A DNA stretch of 64,000 nucleotides from Kappaphycus alvarezii (GCA_002205965.3 NADL03000004.1:806001-870000), one strand, 5' to 3'; counted from the first letter of the stretch, positions 1 to 11,550 are shown. Program-made: numbers and translations. The notes: a model not told the origin generated them from the letters alone.

Positions 1-389
1 AAACCCCCAGGAAACAGGTGCGGCTCACCAGCTTACGCAACCAAAGCCGGACGTTCCTGAAGCCCCCTCCACACACACGGGGAAGACCGAACGACGCATG
101 AAACGCACCCGCGCCCTGTCACACGCATGAAGGAGATACGGACGGTGAAGGTACAACTCGACCAATCCCCCCCACCGGGAAAACGGGCGAGCAAGGCCTC
201 TCGCCATTAGTCCTTCCCACCTTTCCCACTTCCCCGTATCAATGCCCCTGATACCTCCAACGACTTCCTCCGCAACCAACGACCAGTCCACCCCTACCAC
301 TCCTCTTCCTTCGGTGTATGGTGCACTGCACAGCCCGCTAAGGCCCTCGGACATCTTCAACCTCATTCCTGGGAATTGCATTCACAGTC
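1..389. other. 5' flank / leader of the RLE retrotransposon
   Basis: This stretch is relatively GC-rich and C-rich on the plus strand, unlike the AT-rich DNA further right. It reads as Pro/Thr/Ser-rich low-complexity sequence in more than one plus frame, with no domain that I can name. It directly precedes the reverse-transcriptase frame and has similar base composition, so I infer it is the 5' part of the same retrotransposon. The element may begin to the left of the window. Confidence 0.4.
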
Positions 390-3198
390 ATGCCATATTG
401 CTCATTCGACTCTTTCGATCCGCAGCAAACGCACGGGAAGCAAAAGCAGTGCACATTGCCTTCCTCCGTATACATCTTCTTCCGACCGCTGTCTTGCGAC
501 GTTTCATCCGTGGGGAAGCCGGATGGCGGTCTCAGACAAGGCAAAGCCAAGGACTCCGAGAACGCATCCGCCGCGCCACCGCAGGCGAATGGAATGATAG
601 AACCCATCAAAGCACACCAGATCAGGGAAGAGCGAACTGTCCGACGTCGCCCGCAGCAAACCCAGACAGACAACAAGCGAGACCCAAAGTTTCGCCGGGC
701 AGCCCACCTAGCTGCAGATGCACAATACGGGGGTGCGATGTGCACCCTACATCAGTCGCACATTGCGGACGTACGGGACCCACACGTTTTGGAACGTCTG
801 CGAGAGTTGCACCCTGCACCGAACTCTCCTGTGACAGCCATCGACACGAGAGACCTCCCGCTCCCGATGGAAATCACTGAGGAGGCAGTCCTACACGCCG
901 TCCGACGCTTGAACCCAAACTCTGCGCCGGGTCCGGACAGAATGTCCCCTCGGCTCCTTCGCTTCTTGGCCAACACAACGGTGAGTCCTGAAGCAGGTGT
1001 GACGGGCATCTAGGCGCTAATTGCAGTTGTGACAAGACTAGCCCAAGGGGACTTACCAGACGACACAATCCCTCTGATCTCTTCTGAGACGCTGCTGCCC
1101 ATCCAACCTCGGCCAGCCAATATCCGCCCCATTGCTATTGGGACGGCCTTGCGGCGACTCGTAACAAAGGTGCTCCTACCACAAGCAATAGAAGACACGA
1201 GGGAGTACCTCGCACCCTTGCAAGTGGCCAATGGCGTGCCCAGCGGACTGGACTCCATTGTGCATTAAGCACGGAGACTGGTTGAGCGCCAGGACGAGGA
1301 GCATGCACTGGTATCCGTGGATGCACACAACGCATTCAATCGGTTCTCGAGACAGCGCATGATAAATTTGCTGCCGACCAAAGTACCGTCGCGGTGTCGT
1401 TTTCTGAACATGGTATACGCCCGCAACGCGCCGTCGCTGATATTGCCCGTAGCGGCCGCACAAGATATCCCTAGCCAACAAGGTATGCAACAGGGGGACC
1501 CTGCAAGCATGCTGTTGTTTTCTCTTGTTGTGCATCCATTAGCAACAGAAATTGCCCAGCAGACACAGCTTAGTCTACATAAATGGTATGCGGACGACTG
1601 CACTCTCATTGGCACTCATACAGAGCTCGAGAAGGCGGTCGACATCCTCTGCTCCAGAGGACCTGACCATGGCTTGTATCTGAATCACGCAAAAACCCAT
1701 CTGTTCTGGCCGCACAGACTCGGTAACTGCACCTCGCCACTATTCCACTGCTTCCCAGTTGAGAACTTTTGCACCGAAGGCATCGACCTTCTTGGGGCCC
1801 CAATTGGGTCGTCACAGTTTATGGAAGACTTTCTCGACAAGAAAATCAGAAGCTGCAAGCACACATTGTCGCTGATTGACGGTTATCGGAGACGCTCGAA
1901 TTCGGTTCCACCTTCACCGGGTATGTGCATCCGCTTGCAAGCTTCAACATATGGTGAAGCTAACTCCGCCGAGTGTGACCACTGTCACTGCACTGAGATT
2001 CGACGACGATCAACTCGAATTTTACGCAAGCTCTAACAACGTGCCGATAACTGATGCGGTTCAACAGCAGGTATCCTTATCTCTCCGCTATGGCGGTCAC
2101 GGCTGTACACCTATAGCAACGCTTAATTTCGCAGCATCTGCTGCGAGCATAATTGACGCCGAGCTGCTGCGAGCCCTGAGAACAGTGGTGAGACTGAACA
2201 CCGATACGCTGAAGCAGATACACACCTCCGGGAGTTTGTCCGACGGCTCCCTGCGTCCGTCACTAATGATGGCAGTGTTCCGGAAACTTTGACAGCGGCA
2301 AGCCTCGCAGCCAAGCCCGATAGTACATACAACATTCTGCATCGAGCCTGGTGCGAGTCTGCAGCAAAGTTCTTCTGGAAGGACGACGAATGGAAGAGGT
2401 TGCCAAACCCCATATCGCATTCAGCAGCAGATATTCGGAGAAGAATTCGACGTCATGCATACTTGGAAACGCAGCCAGGGGCCTTCCTCACGGCACACCC
2501 CGCTGTAGTCAACCGAACGTCCAACGAGATGTGGACAGTGATGCTACGCCGTCATCTAGGAGTTCGCGTGTTTGACGACACCGCACCGCTGCAGTGCGCT
2601 GAGTGCCATAGGCCCATGGATCTCGTAGGGGACCATGCAGCAGACCTTTGTAACAAGGTCTCGGGTGGACCAACCGGCACACAGCAATTGTGAGAGTACT
2701 TGGGAGAGAGCTATTTATGGCAGCAGGAGTTAGCGTCCAATACGAGGTCAAATACCTACTCCCCGGACTGAATGCGCGACTCGCAGATATTCTGGTGCAC
2801 CCGCGAACGACATCACCATATCGTCGCCATTCCAGGAGTGCTATGTGTCAATTGGAGCACGAAAAGCGAGAGCCGTTGCTAAGGCAGCAGAAAGCGAAAG
2901 AGGAGGGACCTAGCCACGAAAATGGCTGCCATTTCTGGCGACGTCCTGCCTGGAAGATCAAGATTAGGATGGGATTTTGTGTCGCTGGCCTTTGACTCGT
3001 TAGGATCACCTTCTGAGACATCAAAGGTCATGGAGAAATACGCGGCAGCTGTCGCATAGCGCAGCGGATGTTCTATGGGGGGGGATGAAAACCCGCTTCT
3101 ACTAGAAACTAAGTTACGCAATTTGGTCCACAAGCGCGGCGTCAGTAATATGTCGTTCGCCGCAACACGCAGAAGTTAGTCACCCTATTCAAAATTAA
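390..3198 (+). pseudogene. RLE-type non-LTR retrotransposon polyprotein (decayed)
   Basis: The protein would copy element RNA into DNA at a nicked chromosomal site. The first ~500 codons lie in one frame with in-frame TAG at 1011 and TAA at 1266. RT landmarks are N-S-A-P-G-P-D near 919, G-M-Q-Q-G-D-P near 1485 and the active-site box W-Y-A-D-D near 1585. Frameshifts follow near 1870 and 2290. A CCHC knuckle (C-x2-C-x9-H-x4-C) lies near 2598-2656. Next comes an R-x-A-D-I-L-V segment near 2780 that resembles the start of the restriction-like endonuclease of R2-type elements. The C-terminus (K-T-R-F-Y, TAG at 3103, then L-S-Y-A-I-W-S) aligns with the copy at 63.7 kb and ends at the same TAA (3196). 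The domain order fits RLE elements; the endonuclease assignment is an inference from motif spacing. Confidence 0.9.
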
Positions 3199-3289
3199 TT
3201 TTGCAGCGACTTCACAGTGTTGCACTTACATATAGAACTTTAATGTATTCAGTATCTACTGGGGACTGTGCACGTCCTAACTATACGGC
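3199..3289 (+). other. 3' UTR segment of the RLE retrotransposon
   Basis: After the TAA at 3196 the sequence stays alignable with the DNA following the stop of the copy at 63,870, notably around GTTGCAC (3220-3228 and 63,887-63,893). This supports a shared 3' untranslated region. No poly(A) tail or simple-repeat tail is evident. Confidence 0.5.
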
Positions 3290-3564
3290 TAAGATCTAAC
3301 CGGATGTACCTCGTCGTCCATGCGCATCGGGGCTCGGGACAGGATAGCTTGAGCAATGGATGACCAGAGGGTGCAACTCAGTCGCTGGTAGATACGGCGG
3401 CGGATAACACCAGGTGTCGAGTGACACTTGGACTCAATCCGCGGAACTAACTCCTCGATAAACGCAATTGTACCAGGTATTACAGTGATAAAAACATACG
3501 ACGTCTTATCAGTAGTTAGCTTCCTTGCGGAATACCCTGGGACACAGCCACTCGCATCTTTCAA
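3290..3564 (-). pseudogene. C-terminal fragment of a second RLE retrotransposon protein
   Basis: This is an open minus-strand frame of about 90 codons. Its end reads R-R-R-I-Y-Q-R-L-S-C-T-L-W-S-S-I-A, then I-L-S-R-A-P. That matches the C-terminus of the plus-strand copies (T-R-L-Y-Q-x-x-S-Y-x-I-W-S, then R-S-P), so it is a related but distinct copy in opposite orientation. Only the last domain is present, which fits 5' truncation. It abuts the 3' end of the plus-strand element, placing two truncated retrotransposons tail to tail. Positions 3550-3575 share an A+T-rich motif (TTTCAAATATTAAAG) with 59,831-59,845. Lineage within the family cannot be judged. Confidence 0.6.
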
Positions 3565-3888
3565 ATATTAAAGAACCCAACCACCCACTTGTTAGCTTCG
3601 GCAGCAATATAGTTGGTCCTGCACTGAACCTTTTATACGTGATAATTGCGTAAAGGCATACATACCAAATTACTGTAAACTATCGCAAGAATTTCATCTA
3701 ATTGCCTCAAAAAAGCAAGTGAGCAACACTGCAGATCCCAATCCTAGTGTCAGAAGGATAGGCAAATTTCCCCATAGCATTACAAATTATTTTTCAAAAA
3801 TTCCTAGAGTTTTTGGTTAAAATTATGCAATGGTACGCTGAAAGAGAGAAATATACTCCCAACCTCATTTTTTAGTTTGAAACAGTTA

Positions 3889-4036
3889 GTCCCATACCCG
3901 TAAGGTGACATTTTTTCGTCATATTAGGAAAAGGTGACCTAGGGTGAAAAAGACTCACAAGTCACCGTAGAAATAGATCATATCACCACGCTTGGTGATC
4001 TAATCACCATTTTACTGGAGATTTCACCATGTAAGG
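3889..4036 (+). repeat. left terminal inverted repeat
   Basis: Begins GTCCCATACCCGTAAGGTGA and ends at CACCATGTAAGG. It is the reverse complement of 5745-5892 at roughly 89 % identity by hand. It contains several TCACC/GGTGA pentamers, including a short inverted pair around 3990 (CACCACGCTTGGTG). Confidence 0.9.
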
Positions 4037-4217
4037 TAGCCAATAACGCTAAAAGTAGACGATAACCTCCGTACGCGGTGATTTAGGTGTTGCAAATCAC
4101 CAAGGGTACCCGCACACTGCCGTAGACTCACCTCAAGGTCAACATATCACCTACCAAAAAACATCTCGTCCTGCTCTCACCCACCATAAGGCAGGCTTAA
4201 ATCGCCGTTTTTCTCTC

Positions 4218-4994
4218 CACAAACATGAAACCCTTGTAGAGGCTCATATTATAACCCCTCAAAATCGGAAGTCTCATGGATCACCACGAAGGAGAACACC
4301 CTACTCGCAGCCTACTCTTTCTGCATTCCAGCCGTCTCCAGAGAGAGATTCATCCTGGGTACCACTGGGTCAACAAGAATCACCTTTATCTGAGGACGCT
4401 GCTAACTCGTCCCGCTCCGCTTCACAGGACCCTCCTGATCATACCAGTACTCCACTTAGTCTTCGTCATTCTGCGGCTGAAATATTACAGGAATCTACGG
4501 CACGAAAGTTGAATTTTGAATCTGAGAGTACTTCACAGTTATCTGACGACAGGGATAGACCCTCCTTGTAAGAACTACAAGCAGATTTGCTCGGCATAGA
4601 AAAGGACACAATGCGGGACGTTTGCAGACTTTGCCCGTGGTTTGGCTCTGGAATCCAAGAAAGTAAGGACGGCATGTGCGTGCATAAGTAGCGGATTGGC
4701 CTGGAGATAATTAAACCATTATACACCAAGAACGTTGCTGAGAAATGCAATTGGGAGGACGACAGAAAACCGGAGGCTTTCGAGTATCTTAAGTCATATG
4801 GGAGTAAGGGGGAAGGCTACATACTGCGCGTTATGTTCGTTCAACTATATATACACAATGGAAGGCCGCAGGTTTCGAAAGAAGGGTGGGTAAGGGAACG
4901 ACAATGGTGCTCTCTTTGTAGGCAGCCGATATGCAAAAAGTTGTTGGAAGAAATGGCACACGGACCAAGTGCTTGTGCGCGCTTCAATATCTGA
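4218..4994 (+). pseudogene. unidentified coding remnant inside the TIR element
   Basis: One plus-strand frame stays readable for about 258 codons, with only TAA (4567) and TAG (4687) interrupting before a TGA at 4992. The first ~110 residues are rich in Ser, Pro, Glu and Gln and look disordered. The second part has more ordered composition, with a Cys pair (C-R-L-C) near 4624 and another (C-S-L-C) near 4912. I do not recognise a transposase, zinc-finger or other named domain. The position inside the TIRs makes it likely to be this element's own gene or a captured one. The competing 78-codon frame starting at 4276 is shorter and less protein-like. No start codon is clear. Confidence 0.45.
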
Positions 4995-4999
4995 GCAGG

Positions 5000-5744
5000 A
5001 GGCCAAAAAATTGATATCCGCGAGCACTCAAACTGAGGAAACTCTAGATATGGTGGAGGAATAGCCACGGCAAGTTTATTGTTGTATAAAAGCTATAATT
5101 TCTGAGTGTAAACAGAGGCGGATGCTCGAGAGTTTGCGAACTCTTCATGGACGCGGCTCGGCTTGAGACTGTGAACTTGGGACTGCCAGTTTGGGGTGGG
5201 GACGCGCAGCAGGTGACATCCAGTACTGATGCGGGTTGTGTCCCGAGTAATGTCGATTTCACGAACGACAGAACTGTGGCCGTTGCAGAGGAGATTGGTA
5301 GGGAGGAGTGGAGGATAGGAGTCTGTAGAAGGGCTGGGAGGAGGAAGGACTTGAGGTGGGATCGGGATTTCGGTCCCGCGGTAAAGTCCTCGGAGAGCAG
5401 TGTCGAGGGGAAGTGGCCACATGAAAGGCGGCTGTTGAGCCTCCCGCACCACAGCCTTCAATTTTCATCCCTCTTATTTGACCCAGTGCCGTAGAATAGT
5501 GCGGATAAATGGTGGATGCCGGACAGGTGTGCTGAAGAGCATGAACGCGAGCCGATTAAACTGGAGAGGAACGTGGGTTTGTTCTCGAACTGAAGAGGTA
5601 GTAGGAGCGCTGACGAGACCCTTTTAAGATGATGCCATGACTTTGAGTGTATTGCTGGGTGCTGGTACAGTTGGTGATAAACAGCACCTTCATTACCATT
5701 AACTGCGGTGATCGTCTACTTTTCGGCTGATTGGTCACCTTACA
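5000..5744. other. inner right part of the TIR element
   Basis: No frame here is convincing. Several overlapping open frames on both strands (5093-5494) are probably shadows of G-rich plus-strand sequence. They may continue the unidentified protein after a frameshift, but I cannot show that. GGTGA motifs recur near 5707 and 5734 just inside the right TIR. Confidence 0.3.
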
Positions 5745-5892
5745 CCTTACATGGTGAAATCTCCAGTAAAATGGTGATTGGATCACCAAGCGTGGTGATG
5801 TGATCTACTTCTGCGGTGATTTGTGAGTCTTTTTCACCATAGGTCATCTTTTACTAAGATGAAGAAAAAACATCACCTTACAGGCATGGGGT
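5745..5892 (-). repeat. right terminal inverted repeat
   Basis: Reverse-complement partner of 3889-4036, with no insertions or deletions between the two. The differences are mostly transitions, several of them CpA in one copy and TpA in the other. TA follows immediately. Confidence 0.9.
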
Positions 5893-5894
5893 TA

Positions 5895-8089
5895 GAGAAG
5901 AGAAATTTGGACTTCATCTGATTTGAAGCGAAGCTTTAGTCGGAGCTCCACTGGTTCATTTTCGCCTTTTCATTGTAGGCACCAAATGGGTTCCAAAACT
6001 GTATGCCAATGAAGGTAAAGAGTCCTCTGAAATGACAATGTCGGATTTTCGATGACCAACAGCATCGAATGAATTGTCGATGCGTTGCTCTATAATTTTT
6101 GAATAATTTTTTTTGAGATATGTAATTTCTCGGACCCGTCAATCCCTTATGTAGCAGCTATAAGTCAACGCTGAAAATAGAAAAAAAATACGTATTAATC
6201 CGTGAAGTCCAATCGTTGACTTCAAAATTCTTCTCAACGAAAACATCGATCTGTCTGCATCTGTTACGGCTAGAAACCTGGTAGCAAGTTTCATAGACGG
6301 GTGCTCAAAACGTATATGACTGTAATTTACATGTAAAAAAACACTGTTTCTTTTTCACAAGACCTCCAAGGAGATCCTCTGATAGGCCCCGACGGAAGTG
6401 TTGTATCGGAGGTACTGAGAATATATATTATTTCTCTATCTATATATGATATAGCCATTATATGCGAATTATTTTACGTCCTCGGACTTACCATAAGTAA
6501 ATGATCTCCGCGACTCAAAAGTTCCATCCCTGACAAAAATCAAACAGGAAACAGTCTTGTTTCATTCTTGACGACACCTGTAAACCGGAATCCATACTCG
6601 AAAAGTCCATTTGATGTAGACCAAGATGCAAAAGAAGAACATTCTCAAACGAGTGGATTTGAATGAGACCAAGTATCTATAAGCCAAGGAATAATAGAAA
6701 TCTCGCGAGGGAAATTTCACTTGTAACGAATGTTGCTGCCATCTGATTGCAACAAAAAAGTATCTATACTCAATATAATTACACTGGTACCGCAGCGTGA
6801 AGTTTTGATTTAACATCCGTTTTTAAGTCTTATGGTACATAGAAGCATAGTGCGGGTGTCTTTTCGATATCCATTCCCCTCCGATGCAGTGCCCAAGTGA
6901 CATCGTTTCATCCACGCAGATTCTCTCCCATGGAGAAACAATTGACCTCCTATGACACCATATGATGTCAACGAGTTCAATGAAAAGAGACCATATTCTT
7001 TCAGTGCTTTCAGTTTCCGTGTAGCGTCTGAATGGAATAAATTAGAAAAGTGTTTCGAAACTTTTCCTCGAATTCTTTTTTCCAAATATTTCCAAGTGGA
7101 TGGATTTACATGTATGGTGTGCACAAAAGAGTAGCCCTATGCTCTTGAACTCTGTTCAGCATAAAAATATCGGAACTTCAAGAAAAAGTTTAGAATTCCA
7201 CAAGCTATTACATATATGTGCCCACCATTAGAGATTTTACGTTTGCAAGTTCGGTAATTGTGAAGAGAAGTCTAGGAGAAACATGCAACGGAAAATCATA
7301 CGGGTATTATCTTACTAGATATGAACTTGAACGTACCTGTACCCTGCTGAACCAATTATCTCCCACTGTAGATTTTCTGTTGATAGAAATACCCCCTCCT
7401 GATTGGTGTAAGTTTTTCTATGCAATTCTGTGAAAAAATTCCTACCCTGGCCATCCCATTGGCTTCTTGAGGGTTTTCTTCTGTAAGATTACGATTCGTT
7501 GGCTCTACCACGACAGCAAGTATCTTTATTTCATTGTAGATTGCCTTCAGATGATTCTATTGGCTTCAGGTTGAAAAGTTTAAAGCTGAAACTCAAGCTC
7601 AAGGTCATTCAAGCTGAAACGCTGTGTCATGTCCTGAATGGATAAGTATATCGTTATCGAAGTCTAGCGTCTTCCGGTAGGTGTGTCAACTTTGATGGCC
7701 GATAACACACCTACTTCCCCAAAGAGAATATCGTAATCGCTTAATTTGAGCTACTGATGTGAAAGGTGTTGCAAAAATTTGACAAGGTTCCCGCGCTGTT
7801 GACGACGGTCACTGGGATTCGCCACTTTGGGTAAAATTTTCGATCTTAACGAACTTCTTGTTAGTCCAAGTGAACAGTCGAGGTGCAAACTCAGACTTTT
7901 TGCACTTTCAAGTACCTATGGGTGCTATTAGTTATACTCGAAAGATAATGGTGACATTATGCAAAATTTTTAATAAACTATAGCCTTCATAAATAAGTTC
8001 TAGTATGAGTGCATTCGGACTCATACTATTGCATTCGTTCTTTGAACACCGGTTATCTTCATACCCCTGAGCTTTAATTGTTTTTACCT
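5895..8089. other. AT-rich stretch without a supportable gene
   Basis: Short open frames near 6562-6816 (minus) and 6952-7134 (plus) show no family motif. Between 6540 and 7130 the plus strand reads in short protein-like runs broken by stops, so an old decayed coding sequence is possible. The remainder shows nothing I can name. Confidence 0.35.
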
Positions 8090-11000
8090 TGATATTCATG
8101 CAGTATACACTGTTAAACGGAAAAGTTATTTATACTTGTTTGCAGGACATTTATTAGAGAACAATTATTCCAGAGTTTAAAGGACCTATCGGCGAGGTTC
8201 TTCGCAGTACTAGCTAGTCCAACTTTGTTCATGCCCATGCTCTTGTACGATTCCTGGACGGCCATGAAACATGTCATCAACCGCTTCTCAGTAGTCATCT
8301 GTCCTTTCGAAACTGCATTTCAGACATGTTCCGAGTCTATATAACAGCAGAGAGGAGCACTTCTGCCAAGACTTTTCTCGAGATCCTTGCGAGGTAGAAA
8401 CCATCTGCAAGGGGAAATTTTCATCGCTCTTTATCGAACGAAATACATGCTTGGAATTCATCTTGAATATGCTAAGACATGCGCCTCACAAGATTGGTCG
8501 GTTGAGAGAGTCAAGAATTCAAGTAGAGAGAAATGGTCATCGTTCTAAGAGAGAGCATCATCTGCGTACAAATTAAGCCTTGAGGTCGAGTTGTCCAGTC
8601 CATTGCACTTCAAAACTGATAAGGATACGTCATTGGAGATCTTGACTGCCTTACTAAACTCGAATATCTTACACCCCAAGAAATTCCCATAACTTACTTG
8701 AGCCGCTTTGTTAGTAAACCAGCAGATTTAGAGATACGTATTCTCTAGCCAGAAAAGAATAGCTCGATAGCTTTTGGGCTCAACAAATTTGCAATCATTC
8801 GATATTGGTGGGATGCGTGTAACGCGACGCTCACATATTATCGAAAAATCATTGGATCCCGTTTATCTGATGAACGTGTCAAAGAAATCGAATTTTTTAA
8901 ATTCCTGATGCTTAAGAGTCAAATCTCTTCAACCCCTCCAACGATTTCCACTCTAGTTTCTCATATTCGGCGTGGAAATTGTCTCCAACTTAAAAATCAG
9001 TCATTGCAGCTTTCCATCAGAAATTTTCACATGTGAGGAAAAGTCACCAATGGGAGGATGCATTTGGAGGTACTTCCCTACATAGAATTGAATAGTGACG
9101 CCCAGGGATCACCCGCATCGCACTTAATATAGAAAGATCGCAAAATCCAATATTTACGCATCATTAATCCCAATGATATCAAGATCTTCTCTTTAGAGTG
9201 AAATGTAATTTCGTAGACTCATATTATACTTGCTCTATACCTAGGCTTGGTTCAAGTCGTGGAAGATTATTCGGAATAACTCTGTAGCAGCGATGGAGAG
9301 TACCATCCGAATTGATTAAAAACTTGAGGTGGACACATCATGTGCCATGTAAGGTTTTCTTTGTTTTTGTACCCTCGAGCGATGTACATGGCATTTTAAA
9401 TTTCGTCATTGGCTCCAAAATTATTACAAGAAAGTATAAATTTGCCGCTGATTATTTTTTGATCTTATGGAACTTCGACCCTAGGGGTAAGCCTCCAAAA
9501 CTTACGATCTTTTCAGCCTTTAATCTGGTAAATTATCATAATCTTAAATTTGTTGTTTTTCACGCGGGGATTACTAGGTGACAAGACCTCGAAAATATGA
9601 ATACCGATATAATCTATGTTAAACATCGGAAAATTAAGGGCATCCTGAACGCGATTTAGGTTCTTTTCGGCTCGGCAAAATTGGGTGAAAATACCAATGA
9701 GCTTGCTATACGTGCCTTCATCATGCGCAGCTTCCAGTTCCTTCGTCGCCGAGGACTCATCCACCAGGTTTTCGTAGTCGTCCACTACTGTAGATATTAA
9801 CTTATTATTGGCCTAGCTGTCCCCGAATAGGTATTCTGGGATCTCTGTCTCTGATTCCTATTTATTCTCTTTGAATTGCTTTATTATTTCAATTGAATCT
9901 CTCGCAATGCGATCGCCGCTATCTAAGTTCATCATTTTTCCTAAAAAAATATCGCACTACTTCCGACTTTACGCACTTTCTGGCTTACTTATCTCCGTAC
10001 ATGAATAACTCATCCCCAATTTCATACGTCATTTCTGCGGCCGTACGCACGTTTCTACGCAGTTCAGTACTCAGAAAAGCATTATGATATATTTCCTTCA
10101 TTTCTTTTCATGCCTCACTTAGTGCCATCGGCCGCTTACTATGGTCAGGCATTTCTTTTAGTGTGAGAGGAATGCGCGGAATGACAACAACTAACAAGAG
10201 CGTGGTTCATAGTACTGAAGGACAATAAGTATTGTAAACAGCCTTGACAGAGAGCAGCAGGGCGAGAACTCGTTCGATGAGCGGGCTATCAGTAATAAAA
10301 TTGCAGTAGACTAGACGGTGGAAAGTGTGATACAGTCCTCCTATTCAGAGCGCGTTATGGATTTTGGTGCAGGAATGTTGTTACTTTACACAGACGACTT
10401 GAAAGATGTTCTTCCTTTTCAAAAAGTTGAACTGTCGTCCTTGGTCTACCTCAATAGTTTCTTGAAACCTACATATTCTGACAACCAAATGTGCATTAAT
10501 GCGTTACATGTTTTTTTGTAGACTATTACTTCAGAGAATAGGCGGTTCTGAGCTTGGTGTCCCTTTCTGCCACGTGTGAAAATATGTTATTCTCTGGTTT
10601 CATTAAGCTATGGACATACGTTCCAATTGAATACGCAATCCCCATTGGGAAGGGACACTTAGAAAATTTAAGAGGAATATAATTCCGTTTTAAATAATTC
10701 AAAGGTTGCGTTTATGCTGTCTAGGTCCGCCATGAGCTCCGAGAGCACATGTTCTGGGTCATATCTTCGCGTCTTTACATGCAGTTTGCCTGGATTTGGG
10801 AGGTGGAAGTATCAATGGCCCTTTCGAATCTCTATGGAAGTAAATAACACCATCACAAAATATTATACGTATAAATTCACTCGTAACGAACCAATAGGAG
10901 TGTCTACCCATCTGCCCTCGATCCAACTGCGTCTTTTGAAAAATTCAAGATGAGTCATGTCTGAGTGAGTAAGTCAATATAGAGGAGTACTGGTGCGTCA

Positions 11001-11550
11001 AATTCGGCTATTTTCGCGGTAATTGAACGGAAGAAGTATTAGAAGATATGGATTCGAATGGAGATACTATAAAATTCCCCGTGAGTGGACTATACGAAGA
11101 TATACATCAATTTAATCTATACGAAGATATACATAAATTTACTCCCGTTCACTCCGCGAATGAGATCAGTGTTGATAATAGCACAGTACTATTTGGCCTG
11201 AGAATTTATAATCACAGTTCTCTGTGGAGCCGATTCAATTCGTGCACCCTCAAACTTTTGCTATATTTATTTATCTCAGGTAGGTTCTACAACAAATATT
11301 TGGTATGTATCTGAGCCAACGTTGGAGGAGAGTTGCGGAAGCCTAGGATGTGGGGTCTCGGAACTTTCTGAACCATATTCCCATCTTAGGGAGCACAAAA
11401 AAGACGTTATCGGACTCGTCCCCATCTTCTACATCCTCATCACGCGTGCTATTGAGCTGCCTGCAGAGTTTTTCTGGGGTCATATGAACTGCTTACTTCT
11501 TTGAGTCCTTTTTTATTACTGAGATAGAGATTCTAGTATCAACACTCGCG
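8090..11550 (-). pseudogene. Ty1/copia retrotransposon pol remnant
   Basis: Reading from high to low coordinate, the minus strand keeps the order of a copia pol. An integrase C-terminal-like segment (E-I-G-D-E-L-F-M-Y) lies near 10,000. The linker E-V-L-S-P-S-N-P-R-V is near 9590-9560. Early RT reads G-K-F-I-L-S and later A-R-G-Y-K-N-K near 9445-9370, and a C-D-A-G-D box sits near 9110. RNase H sequence follows: L-Y-A-D-D-A, then N-D-D near 8560, T-E-K-R-L near 8290, and the terminal N-L-A-D. These motifs resemble the copia type common in fungi and some protists, in which D-A-S and N-x-A-D boxes flank the RNase H domain. Many stops and frameshifts show it is dead. The gag, protease and LTR ends are not identifiable; the upper boundary is approximate. 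Confidence 0.75.
11090..11141. repeat. short tandem duplication, 27-bp period
   Basis: The segment CTATACGAAGATATACAT is repeated after 27 bp (11,090 and 11,117), followed by nearly the same A/T-rich tail each time. Two copies only. It appears to be a local duplication in decayed retroelement or flanking sequence. Confidence 0.7.

Larger units (their letters stand above)
3889..5892. mobile_element. 2.0-kb TIR DNA transposon with TA duplication
   Basis: Two 148-bp inverted repeats (3889-4036 and 5745-5892) pair without gaps, with about 16 mismatches by hand count, mostly transitions. A TA dinucleotide lies immediately outside each end (3887-3888 and 5893-5894). The TIRs are packed with the pentamer TCACC or its complement GGTGA, and further copies sit just inside them. 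A degraded open frame lies in the interior. The TA duplication would fit Tc1/mariner-like, pogo-like or some PIF-like elements, but no transposase motif is visible, so the superfamily is left open. It could be non-autonomous. Confidence 0.85.

Noticed and set aside
25-381. A 118-codon minus-strand protein
   Set aside because: No motif, and it is opposite to the likely leader of the retrotransposon in compositionally biased DNA.
242-880. A 212-codon plus-strand frame and a 135-codon minus-strand frame at the left edge
   Set aside because: They overlap the reverse-transcriptase frame, which has clear family motifs, in other phases; they are shadows of it.
5093-5494. Overlapping open frames on both strands inside the 2-kb TIR element
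   Set aside because: Four mutually overlapping frames with biased composition and no motif; most must be shadows.
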